Positions 1 through 6,449 of a stretch of 20,607 bases of DNA are shown piece after piece. The stretch lies in the NCBI GenBank assembly GCA_029882015.1, contig JAOULM010000011.1:1-20607 (forward strand). Reading direction: 5' to 3'. Made by a program: the position numbers and the translations under genes. The first letter of the stretch is position 1. Each line of letters starts with the position of its first letter. Source of the DNA: Candidatus Nomurabacteria bacterium (lineage in GTDB: Bacteria > Patescibacteriota > Minisyncoccia > Phycocordibacterales > UBA1006). Under the pieces are notes generated by a model, which was not told the origin of the DNA, made no database searches, and saw only the letters and a program-made list of their open reading frames with translations.

Positions 1-992
1 TTTGTATCTCCAACGTCAGGTGTGTTATCTGATGTTGAACCGTCTTGTGCGACAATTACTGATCCGATAGTTACCTGAGCAACAGTCATAACATTACCTA
101 CGATTGGGAATGATCCACCTACGTTAGTAGATGCTGCAACATCAGATGCTGAGTTAATTCCCAATGCAAATGTTGTCCCTGCAGTTGTTGAGTCTACAAC
201 ACCTACGCGTGCGTAGAACATTTCTGATGTTCCAGCTGGGATAACAATTGATGGTGTGAATGTAACTTTTGCTTTGTTATTTGAGTTAAATGAAGATGCA
301 GTGTTACCTACGTTTACTCCATTTGAATCCAAGATTTTTACGTTTTCAAGATCAGCATTTGCTGATAGCCCTGAACGTGTTACCCAGATTGAGCTAACTG
401 TCAAGTCTGCTCCACCTGCTGACAAGTTAAATGCCAAAGCATTTGCGTTTGCAGCATCAGCGATAGTTGCTGACCCAGGTGTGCTAGCTGACAACGCAGC
501 GTTAGCTGTTCCGCCTGTGTAAACAGGAGGTTGATTTGGTGTTCCATTTCCTGCCAACCATGCGTTCATGGCTGCTGTAGTCAATGGTCCGTAAACTCCG
601 TCAACTGCTAGACCTCCGTAGTTTGTTTGGAAGTATCGAGTAGCTGCGCGAGTTTTTGATCCTGTGATTCCGTCAACAACCAATGCTGGTGTGTATCCGA
701 ATGAGTTAAAGGCTGTTTGCCAGTCCTTTGCGGCTTGTCCGTTTCCTGCGTAAGCAACAACGGTCAATCCTGATGGTACTGAGACGCTTCCTCCTGATGT
801 AGGTTGTCCGTTCAATGTAGCTTGTACGTTTGCCACTGTGGCAGCGTCAGCTCCGAATGATTGTAACAACGAAACGATTGCTGATACCTGTGCTGTAGTC
901 AAGGCGCTTGCGATTGGCAATGCGACAAAACTGAACATCACAAGAGCAACAACTGCTCCGGCGAAAGCTTTCATAGTGAAAGTTTTAGTCAT
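1..992 (-). CDS. Secreted surface (S-layer-like) protein with peptidoglycan-binding domain, C-terminus outside window
   Basis: The reading frame is open from an ATG at 992 to the left edge, giving 330 residues without a stop. Residues 1-30 form a signal peptide: Lys, a hydrophobic run, then ALPIASA. Residues 31-61 (TTAQVSAIVSLLQSFGADAA and on) match a short N-terminal module that I recall from many Parcubacteria secreted proteins. Residues about 85-146 look like a PG_binding_1 fold, with 'VVDGITGSKTRAATRYFQ' and 'AVDGVYGPLTTAAMNAWL'. The rest, from about 160, is Thr/Ser/Ala/Gly-rich, predicted beta and lacks Cys, as in S-layer or adhesin-like proteins. Codon choice is extreme: GCA, ACA, TCA and GGA are preferred, with C-ending codons for two-fold amino acids. 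That fits very high expression. ATG at 974 is a possible alternative start but would remove the charged N-region. Family assignment is from motifs; the S-layer role is inference. Confidence 0.85.
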   Translation of the reverse strand, partial: MTKTFTMKAFAGAVVALVMFSFVALPIASALTTAQVSAIVSLLQSFGADAATVANVQATLNGQPTSGGSVSVPSGLTVVAYAGNGQAAKDWQTAFNSFGYTPALVVDGITGSKTRAATRYFQTNYGGLAVDGVYGPLTTAAMNAWLAGNGTPNQPPVYTGGTANAALSASTPGSATIADAANANALAFNLSAGGADLTVSSIWVTRSGLSANADLENVKILDSNGVNVGNTASSFNSNNKAKVTFTPSIVIPAGTSEMFYARVGVVDSTTAGTTFALGINSASDVAASTNVGGSFPIVGNVMTVAQVTIGSVIVAQDGSTSDNTPDVGDT

Positions 993-1037
993 AACGTTTA
1001 GTTTTTAAATTCGTACGTAATCCATAATGACAAAATT

Positions 1038-1056
1038 CACCACATGATATGTGGTG
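1038..1056. repeat. Perfect palindrome over the -10 element (operator candidate)
   Basis: Arms CACCACAT (1038-1045) and ATGTGGTG (1049-1056) are exact reverse complements around a 3-bp centre. Because the -10 hexamer falls inside it, a dimeric repressor site is the simplest reading. Only the extreme 5' end of the mRNA would carry part of it, so an RNA hairpin is less likely. Confidence 0.6.
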
Positions 1057-1073
1057 CTAATAATGAATGTCAA
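1044..1073 (-). promoter_or_regulatory. Probable sigma70-type promoter of the surface-protein gene
   Basis: On the minus strand a perfect TTGACA (1073-1068) is followed after 18 bp by TATCAT (1049-1044), five of six consensus bases. Transcription would start near 1037, giving a leader of about 45 nt before the ATG at 992. The -10 element lies inside the palindrome at 1038-1056. A second palindrome lies 8 bp upstream of the -35. Confidence 0.65.
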
Positions 1074-1081
1074 TATTTTTC

Positions 1082-1101
1082 TGTACAAGTTTTGTTGTAC
1101 A
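1082..1101. repeat. TGTACAA-N6-TTGTACA palindrome upstream of the surface-protein promoter
   Basis: Seven-base arms at 1082-1088 and 1095-1101 are exact reverse complements. A third half-site, TGTACAA, lies at 1126-1132. The position just upstream of the -35 suits an activator or repressor site. The same TTGTAC core recurs at 7041-7073, 9001-9017 and 9203-9226. Confidence 0.55.
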
Positions 1102-1141
1102 CAATCGCGACGAGTGATTGTTTAATGTACAACGAGTAATG

Positions 1142-1315
1142 ACTTAACCCGATAATGATAGTGCTTGGCACCTCGGGGTTAAGTGGAATAAGTAAATGGC
1201 TTTTGTTTAACGCACAAAAGCGTGGCGGGTCACGATATCGTTCGTGTACCTAGCGCATGTATCTCTGCCATCCATACGTTTTTATATCACATGTATTATT
1301 CCCTGCTTGGCAGGG
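1142..1315. other. Cluster of consecutive perfect hairpins, possible structured RNA or structured DNA
   Basis: Four hairpins follow one another. First, a 9-bp stem ACTTAACCC/GGGTTAAGT (1142-1150 with 1176-1184) encloses a small GTGC-TTG-GCAC hairpin (1161-1171). Second, GCTTTTGT/ACAAAAGC (1199-1206 with 1214-1221). Third, a bulged GCG-GGT-CACGA stem (1225-1235 with 1242-1256) whose centre ACGATATCGT is itself palindromic. Fourth, CCCTGC-TTG-GCAGGG (1301-1315). The first and fourth share the core TGCTTGGCA. No uridine tract follows any of them, so ordinary terminators are unlikely. I recognise no known RNA family (no tmRNA, RNase P or SRP signatures). A weak minus-strand promoter (TTGATT, 18 bp, TAGATT at 1347-1318) could transcribe the block. 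Confidence 0.45.
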
Positions 1316-1438
1316 GAAATCTATGTATTTTGTCAACGTTCAATCAATAACTGCGTGAATGGCGGATACGTCACCTACGCAACACATACACATTAATGCG
1401 CACATGCTTGCTATATAGTATATCCGATTTCCTACAGT

Positions 1439-1495
1439 ACCCATACATGGGTTTGTGGATAACCTGAACACAATATTTGTGCCAGATTATCCATA
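1439..1495. other. DnaA-box-like sites with adjoining palindrome (origin-like element)
   Basis: TGTGGATAA at 1454-1462 is a perfect consensus DnaA box (TTATCCACA) on the minus strand. TTATCCATA at 1487-1495 on the plus strand has one mismatch. They face each other 24 bp apart. The palindrome ACCCAT-ac-ATGGGT (1439-1452) lies one base to the left of the perfect box. DnaA-box consensus is established knowledge. That this works as an origin or a DnaA-controlled element is inference, because two boxes could occur by chance. Confidence 0.4.
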
Positions 1496-1520
1496 CACTA
1501 TAGCATTATAGACACTATTC

Positions 1521-1539
1521 TGCAAGGTAATTGCAAGGT
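1521..1539 (+). repeat. Tandem TGCAAGGT direct repeat with 11-bp period
   Basis: TGCAAGGT occurs at 1521-1528 and again at 1532-1539, so both copies sit on about the same face of the helix. This would suit a cooperative protein-binding site. It lies 26 bp to the right of the second DnaA-like box. Confidence 0.35.
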
Positions 1540-1643
1540 TTCCGGACGCATTCCACGCCACAAGTTATGACGTCTTTATTGTTGTTTTATTACGTCAAAA
1601 GTCAGTAAAAATACACTTTTCAGAAAAAGTCAAGTATTGCCAT

Positions 1644-2507
1644 TTACCCCAAATGCCCCTTGTATCCCGTATCTGCAGAATCAACCAAAATATAGGTACT
1701 CCACCTGCGGTCCCCTTTTTTATAAAGGACATTTTCTTCGATCATTTTTGTCAATTCACGCTGTATGGTTTTCTTGCTCGTTCCGGCCATAGCGTCGTCA
1801 ATTTCATTAATATTAAGCTCTTTTTTGTTATAAAAGAGCTCCAAAATCTGCAAACGGCGAGCTGATTGATTCTGCTTTTCAAAAAGCTTTGTTGGTGTTT
1901 TTGGGGTGTCCTTTATGGCGGTTTTATCTAAAATGTCCTTTACAGGCTTTGTGTCCTTTAGATGTCCTTTATAAATGTCCTTTACGGATATGTCTGTTTT
2001 TGTTCGGGAAAAGGCCACATTCGAGGGTGTGAATAACGACATAGGTATATCAGGCTGGTTGGTTTCTTTTGCTTGGAAATGACTATTTTGTTTATCTAGA
2101 ATAGCTACCCCAGAACGCAGTATTTCACGTAATTCACGGTCTAATATCTGCCCATTCATATCGGAAACTCGCCCTGTTGTAACCCCAATAGAAACAATAG
2201 AAAGTAGAGACTCTATTACAAAAACCCACGTATCGTTTTCCACAATATCACCACCAGAAATATTATAAACACAATCAAACAATCGGTCGGCAACCAGCTG
2301 CAACCGATCGGAATATTTCTTGTCTGTCACAACATCCGCAACCAAATAACAAGCCAGTACGATTTTCTCACCACGCTTTGTTAGCTCAAAAAAATCCTTG
2401 TCCTTTATGTAAACGTTATTTTGTAACAGTTTATCTTTGTACAAGGCAATACTTTGTTCCATTGTTTTTTGCGTGTCCTTTATAATTTTTTCTTTTTGTT
2501 GTTTCAT
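1644..2507 (-). CDS. Unrecognised protein with C-terminal winged helix; gene carries repeated TGTCCTTTAT sites
   Basis: The product has 287 residues. Residues 1-140 are mainly helical, with no motif I recognise. Residues 150-212 form a polar Lys/Asp/Pro/Thr linker with repeated 'VKDI', 'LKDT' and 'IKDT'. Residues about 214-275 (from SARRLQILELF; recognition-helix candidate SKKTIQRELTKMIE; wing GDRRWSTYIL) look like a DeoR/Fic-C-terminal-type winged helix. The ATG at 2507 is preceded by AAAGGA with good spacing, one of few Shine-Dalgarno sequences in the window. A consensus promoter lies upstream and overlaps copies of the repeat. The gene is divergent from ftsK and followed by the long non-coding region. 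A self-regulating DNA-binding protein or an iteron-type replication initiator would both fit. No enzyme function can be argued. Confidence 0.75.
   Translation of the reverse strand: MKQQKEKIIKDTQKTMEQSIALYKDKLLQNNVYIKDKDFFELTKRGEKIVLACYLVADVVTDKKYSDRLQLVADRLFDCVYNISGGDIVENDTWVFVIESLLSIVSIGVTTGRVSDMNGQILDRELREILRSGVAILDKQNSHFQAKETNQPDIPMSLFTPSNVAFSRTKTDISVKDIYKGHLKDTKPVKDILDKTAIKDTPKTPTKLFEKQNQSARRLQILELFYNKKELNINEIDDAMAGTSKKTIQRELTKMIEENVLYKKGDRRWSTYILVDSADTGYKGHLG
1907..1985 (+). repeat. TGTCCTTTA repeat cluster A, inside the winged-helix gene
   Basis: Five same-strand copies lie at 1907-1916, 1934-1943, 1952-1961, 1963-1972 and 1976-1985. The tenth base is T, C, G, T and C respectively. 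They fall in the region encoding the flexible linker. Four copies are read as (I/V/L)-K-D; the copy at 1963-1972 is read in another frame as Y-K-G-H. A further copy lies on the opposite strand at 1722-1731. Spacing is irregular (11-27 bp starts), so this is not CRISPR. Confidence 0.75.
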
Positions 2508-2560
2508 AAATGTCCTTTATCAAAATCAAAGCTTGTATGTCCATTATACTTGTCCTTTAT
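2399..2560 (+). repeat. TGTCCTTTAT repeat cluster B, gene start and promoter
   Basis: Exact copies lie at 2399-2408, 2474-2483, 2511-2520 and 2551-2560. A one-mismatch copy, TGTCCATTAT, lies at 2538-2547. The first two are inside the coding region, the third covers the Shine-Dalgarno sequence, the fourth overlaps the -10 hexamer, and the last lies in the promoter spacer. This arrangement suggests operator sites that could also influence the divergent ftsK promoter. Confidence 0.75.
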
Positions 2561-2571
2561 CTTGCTTTCAA
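2543..2571 (-). promoter_or_regulatory. Consensus promoter of the winged-helix gene
   Basis: On the minus strand TTGAAA (2571-2566) is followed after exactly 17 bp by a perfect TATAAT (2548-2543). The predicted start near 2536 gives a leader of about 29 nt. One TGTCCTTTAT copy fills the spacer, and the mismatched copy overlaps the -10 and start site. A protein bound there would block transcription. Confidence 0.75.
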
Positions 2572-2616
2572 TTGTTTTCTGTATTCAAATCACAATCCCT
2601 ATAAAAACCACAGGCG

Positions 2617-2625
2617 TGTTACAAT
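2617..2625 (+). promoter_or_regulatory. Candidate extended -10 promoter of ftsK
   Basis: TGT-TACAAT fits an extended -10 (TGn followed by five of six TATAAT bases). Transcription would begin near 2632, about 10 nt before the ATG at 2642. No convincing -35 is visible. The TGTCCTTTAT sites lie 57-106 bp upstream. Confidence 0.4.
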
Positions 2626-2641
2626 ATCTGCATACATTTAT

Positions 2642-4858
2642 ATGGCTAAAAAGAAAAAACGCTCCTTTTCATGGAAACCAAATATGGAAATAGCCGACGG
2701 TACACGACGTGGTATTCTTGCGGTGCTTTTTTTTGTTTTGTCTGTATTTTTTATTCTTGCCAGCCTGGGGTATGCCGGGAACATAGGAACAACCATCTTT
2801 GATTTTGTGATTTTTCCTGGGTTTGGATATGGATTCATTATATTGCCAATCTTGTTAATTACGCTGGGTGTGATGATGATCAAAGATTCGCTACCAGAAG
2901 TCACAGCGAAACAATGGGTCAGTTCTGTTTTTTTAATACTGGCTAGCTTGGGTCTGATGGAAACAATCTGGGGAGGCAAAGGTTTTGGTGGGGTTGTTGG
3001 ATTGATTGCACGACCCATCGAACGAGGGTTGGATACTCCGTTTACAATAATTCTATTGTTTGGAATTATTGTTGTTTCTATTTTAATAATGCTAGAAACC
3101 AGTTTGGGTATACCAAACTTTATTTCAAGTCTGTTCAGTAAAAAAGAAGAGGAGGAGGACGAAGAATATTACGAGGAAGAAGACGAATACGAAGATGAAC
3201 TCGAGGAAGAATACGAAGATGAACCAGAACCAACAATCGCATCACGAGGGATGAATATTTTAGGAATTGGAAAATCAAAAAAGAAACCAGAAAAAGATGT
3301 TTTGGAAATCCAAACACCAACATACAGCCTGCCCTCTACTTATACCCCGCCACCCTTGTCGTTACTTGCAAAAGACAAAGGCAAGCCCGAGGTAGGCGAC
3401 ATCAAGGCCAACGCAACAACAATCCAAAGAACTCTCGAGAATTTTGGCATCAGTGTTGAAATGGATGAAATTTCAGTCGGACCGACGGTTACTCGATTTG
3501 CATTGAAACCAGCCCAAGGAGTAAAACTATCCAAAATATTAAGTCTGCAAAACGAGCTAGCCTTGGCTCTGGCAGCGCACCCTGTCCGAATCGAAGCCCC
3601 CATTCCAGGAACCAGCCTGGTAGGTATCGAGGTACCAAACAAACATAAAGTCAAAGTACACCTAGGCCCATTGTTGGCAAGCCCCGAATGGAAAAACAAT
3701 CCATCATCATTGTTGGCAGCCTTGGGTAAAGGTGTATCTGGAAATATTTTTACAAAATCAATTTCGTCTATGCCCCACCTGCTTATTGCTGGTGCTACCG
3801 GAGCAGGTAAATCTGTAACCGTTCATGGAATAATCATGTCTATGCTATTTCGCCATGGCCCCGAAGATTTGCGATTTATTATGGTTGATCCAAAACGTGT
3901 CGAGCTGACTCAGTACAACAAAATCCCCCACTTGCTAACGCCTGTCATCAAGGAGCCTAAAAAGGCAATCTTGGCTTTGAAATGGGCAGTCAAAGAAATG
4001 GAAAGACGTTACAACGTACTAGAAGAAAGCAGTGTTCGTGATATTGATTCATATCATGAAAATATCGTAAAACCTGCCTATGATGATTTTGACGAGGAAT
4101 CCGAAGACAACGATGATTTGCCAGAACGTATGCCATACATTGTTGTAATTATTGATGAATTAGCCGATATCATGAGTGCATACCCACGTGAACTGGAATC
4201 AGGTATCGTTCGGTTGGCACAAATGTCCCGAGCTGTTGGAATACACCTGATTCTGTCGACTCAACGTCCATCTGTAAATGTTATTACAGGTCTGATCAAG
4301 GCAAACATACCAGCACGTATCGCACTGCGCGTTGCATCACAAATTGACTCGCGAACTATTTTAGATTCTGCAGGAGCCGAAAAATTAATCGGTCACGGTG
4401 ATATGTTGTTCAGTGGTGGTGAAATGTCAAAACCAGCACGTATGCAGTCTCCATTTATATCCGAAGACGAAATGCGATCCGTTGTTAATTTCATAATAAA
4501 AAACAACATGGAAGATCTTCCAGATGAAATAAACTTAACGGGTGATGATGGTCCGGAGACAACTATATTTGATGTTGATATAGACATCGATGATGAAGAC
4601 GAGGATGATCTATACGAAGATGCAAAAATGACAGTTATCAAGGCCGGCAAAGCCTCTACCTCATATCTACAACGTCGACTGAAAATTGGCTACTCTAGAG
4701 CGGCACGAATTATGGACATGCTAGAGGAACGCGGAGTAATAGGTCGACAAGAAGGCTCTAAACCTCGTGAGATATTATCAAACGAAGACAACGGTGATGC
4801 AGAATACGAGGAACCGGAAGATTCCCAAGAATACGAAGACGAAGATGAAGACGAATAA
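2642..4858 (+). CDS. ftsK: DNA translocase FtsK
   Basis: This is the ATP-driven DNA pump at the division septum that clears and aligns chromosome termini for dimer resolution. The product has 738 residues. Four membrane segments lie at about 25-43, 60-80, 92-107 and 133-152. They are followed by a short, extremely acidic linker (about 167-197). The alpha/beta motor carries Walker A GATGAGKS at 384-391 and Walker B VVIIDELAD with its Asp near 505, plus the conserved STQRPSVNVITG segment. A winged-helix gamma domain (ASTSYLQRRLKIGYSRAARI) lies near the C-terminus, the part that reads orientation sequences in known FtsK. A second acidic tail of about 25 residues follows. The frame stays open upstream to 2510, but MAKKKKRSFSW at 2642 is the natural cytoplasmic start and follows the candidate promoter. 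The next gene begins 5 nt after the stop. Confidence 0.95.
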   Translation: MAKKKKRSFSWKPNMEIADGTRRGILAVLFFVLSVFFILASLGYAGNIGTTIFDFVIFPGFGYGFIILPILLITLGVMMIKDSLPEVTAKQWVSSVFLILASLGLMETIWGGKGFGGVVGLIARPIERGLDTPFTIILLFGIIVVSILIMLETSLGIPNFISSLFSKKEEEEDEEYYEEEDEYEDELEEEYEDEPEPTIASRGMNILGIGKSKKKPEKDVLEIQTPTYSLPSTYTPPPLSLLAKDKGKPEVGDIKANATTIQRTLENFGISVEMDEISVGPTVTRFALKPAQGVKLSKILSLQNELALALAAHPVRIEAPIPGTSLVGIEVPNKHKVKVHLGPLLASPEWKNNPSSLLAALGKGVSGNIFTKSISSMPHLLIAGATGAGKSVTVHGIIMSMLFRHGPEDLRFIMVDPKRVELTQYNKIPHLLTPVIKEPKKAILALKWAVKEMERRYNVLEESSVRDIDSYHENIVKPAYDDFDEESEDNDDLPERMPYIVVIIDELADIMSAYPRELESGIVRLAQMSRAVGIHLILSTQRPSVNVITGLIKANIPARIALRVASQIDSRTILDSAGAEKLIGHGDMLFSGGEMSKPARMQSPFISEDEMRSVVNFIIKNNMEDLPDEINLTGDDGPETTIFDVDIDIDDEDEDDLYEDAKMTVIKAGKASTSYLQRRLKIGYSRAARIMDMLEERGVIGRQEGSKPREILSNEDNGDAEYEEPEDSQEYEDEDEDE

Positions 4859-4863
4859 TTTCT

Positions 4864-5301
4864 ATGAGGCCTAATATCAGAACAATACTGCTACGCACTC
4901 TTGTTGTCTTTGTAATAGTGGGGATTATTGGTTATGCAATATTTCGACTACTGCCATTATTTCGCGGTCCAAACATAGTGTTATTGGAACCAGATAATGG
5001 AACAGTAACAGAACCAATCGTCACGGTCTCGGGAAACTCGGCCAGAACCCAGAACCTGCTTATAAACGGACAAACGCAAGATTTAGAGCAGAATGGAGAC
5101 TTTATTACAACGTTGGCGATACCTGTTGGTTATACTATAATTGAACTATATGCCACTGATCGGTTTGGCAAAAAAGACTCTCTGGTTCGGCATATATATA
5201 ATCCCCCACCAACCAGCACGCAGGGTCTTGATTTGCCCACCCAAGAAAATCAAACGTTCACCGAATTACCGACCAGCAGCACGTCCACCATTACTCAATA
5301 A
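4864..5301 (+). CDS. Small membrane-anchored protein with one Ig-like/glucodextranase-B-like beta domain
   Basis: The product has 145 residues. Arg-rich residues 1-11 precede one membrane segment (about 12-32), so the remainder should lie outside the membrane. Residues about 37-115 (IVLLEPDNGTVTEPIVTVSG; LLINGQTQDLEQNGDFITTL; IIELYATDRFGKKDSLVRHI) have the pattern of a bacterial beta-sandwich, as in glucodextranase domain B or FlgD-like Ig domains. The tail is Pro/Thr/Ser-rich. It sits 5 nt after ftsK and 12 nt before recA, so it is almost certainly co-transcribed with them. The function is unknown; an envelope or division role is only suggested by the neighbour. Confidence 0.75.
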   Translation: MRPNIRTILLRTLVVFVIVGIIGYAIFRLLPLFRGPNIVLLEPDNGTVTEPIVTVSGNSARTQNLLINGQTQDLEQNGDFITTLAIPVGYTIIELYATDRFGKKDSLVRHIYNPPPTSTQGLDLPTQENQTFTELPTSSTSTITQ

Positions 5302-5313
5302 TTTTTTTATATT

Positions 5314-6411
5314 ATGTCAGCCAAGAAAAAAGTAGCAAAAAAAGAAGTCGTCAAAAAAACAGTAAAAACTTCTGCAGAAATCGAAGCACCAGCAGACAAA
5401 ACAAACTCTCCTGAATTGGATGATGCCATCAAAATGATTCAGACAAAATTCGGCGAGGGGTCAATCATGAAACTTGGAGAAACCCCAAAAGTAAACATTG
5501 ATTCAATTTCTACCGGATCTATTGGCTTGGACAATGCCCTAGGAATCGGCGGTGTCCCCCGTGGACGTATCATCGAAGTTTACGGACCAGAAAGCTCTGG
5601 TAAAACCACACTGTCTTTGCATATTATTGCCGAAGCTCAAAAGGCTGGAGGTATCTGTGCGTTTATTGACGCCGAGCATGCCATGGATCCAGAATATTCT
5701 AAAAAATTGGGCGTGAAAATTGACGACTTGTTAATCAGCCAACCCGACACCGGTGAACAAGGTCTAGAAATTACAGAAAGTCTGGTGCGTAGTGGAAAAA
5801 TCGATGTGATTGTAGTCGACAGTGTCGCAGCATTGACTCCCAAAGATGAAATCGAGGGAGACATGGGGGCTCATCATGTTGGCAAACAAGCGCGTTTAAT
5901 GTCACAGGCTCTGCGCAAATTGACCGCCATTGTCGCCAAAAGCAAGACCACGGTTATTTTCATCAACCAAATCCGTATGAAGATTGGAGTGATGTTTGGT
6001 TCACCAGAAACCACCACCGGGGGGAAAGCTTTGAAATTCTATTCATCGGTTCGTTTGGATATCCGCCGTATTGCCCAAATCAAAAAAGGCGAGGAAGTCG
6101 TTGGTGGTCGTCACCGCGTCAAAGTTGTCAAAAATAAAGTCGCTGCCCCATTCCGCCAAGCCGAGTTTGATATCATCTACAACGAAGGTATCAGCGCCGA
6201 AGGTGAAATGTTGGCCATGGGAGAAAAATACAAAGTCATCCGCAAAGCCGGAGCGTTCTATAAATATCAACCCGAAGAAGGCGACGAAATCACCATCGGT
6301 CAGGGATATGATGCGGCGCGTAAATTCTTGCAAAACAAAGAAAACAAGAAATACCGAAATGAATTGATGAAAAAAATCAAAGCCGAAATGAAAGCAGATA
6401 ACGATAAATAA
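5314..6411 (+). CDS. recA: Recombinase RecA
   Basis: RecA forms ATP-dependent filaments on single-stranded DNA and performs homologous pairing. The product has 365 residues. Walker A is GPESSGKTT (91-99). The Walker-B-like strand is IDVIVVDSVAAL. Loop L2 and the following core are nearly canonical (MFGSPETTTGG then LKFYSSVRLDIRR). The N-terminus carries about 30 extra residues, very Lys-rich (MSAKKKVAKKEVVKKTVK), ahead of the usual core start near residue 33. No Shine-Dalgarno sequence precedes the ATG; the upstream bases are A/T only. The gene is third in the ftsK operon. No SOS-type operator is visible immediately upstream. Confidence 0.97.
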   Translation: MSAKKKVAKKEVVKKTVKTSAEIEAPADKTNSPELDDAIKMIQTKFGEGSIMKLGETPKVNIDSISTGSIGLDNALGIGGVPRGRIIEVYGPESSGKTTLSLHIIAEAQKAGGICAFIDAEHAMDPEYSKKLGVKIDDLLISQPDTGEQGLEITESLVRSGKIDVIVVDSVAALTPKDEIEGDMGAHHVGKQARLMSQALRKLTAIVAKSKTTVIFINQIRMKIGVMFGSPETTTGGKALKFYSSVRLDIRRIAQIKKGEEVVGGRHRVKVVKNKVAAPFRQAEFDIIYNEGISAEGEMLAMGEKYKVIRKAGAFYKYQPEEGDEITIGQGYDAARKFLQNKENKKYRNELMKKIKAEMKADNDK

Positions 6412-6440
6412 TTGCCAGAAGATCTCTGCTGTGCTAAAAC
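6412..6440 (+). promoter_or_regulatory. Weak candidate internal promoter for efp
   Basis: TTGCCA (6412-6417), 17 bp, then TAAAAC (6435-6440) preceded by TGC, which gives an extended -10. It lies in the 38-nt gap between recA and efp. The -10 is poor, so read-through from recA may be the main source of efp mRNA. Confidence 0.3.
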
Positions 6441-6449
6441 TAAACTCAT

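Larger units (their letters stand above)
993..1643. other. Gene-free region of 651 bp between the surface protein and the winged-helix gene
   Basis: No ORF with coding character is present on either strand. In order from the left it holds the surface-protein promoter and palindromes (1038-1101), the hairpin cluster (1142-1315), a more A+T-rich stretch, a palindrome beside DnaA-box-like sites (1439-1495), a direct repeat (1521-1539) and a TGACGT/ACGTCA pair (1568-1573 and 1592-1597) near the end of the upstream gene. For a genome packed this tightly, a spacer this long is exceptional. Confidence 0.6.

Noticed and set aside
256..522. 88-codon plus-strand ORF
   Set aside because: It is antisense to the surface-protein gene, which has a signal peptide and a peptidoglycan-binding module; strong codon bias there leaves few stops on the other strand.
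1142..1315. tmRNA, RNase P RNA or SRP RNA
   Set aside because: None of the conserved sequences of these RNAs was found on either strand in this stretch.
1722..2560. CRISPR array
   Set aside because: The repeats are 10 bases long, unevenly spaced and mostly inside a coding gene. There are no spacer units and no cas genes.
2510..2641. Upstream extension of the ftsK frame to an ATG at 2510
   Set aside because: It would add 44 residues before MAKKKKRSFSW, overlap the repeats and the divergent promoter, and start upstream of the candidate ftsK promoter. The start at 2642 fits a cytoplasmic N-terminus.
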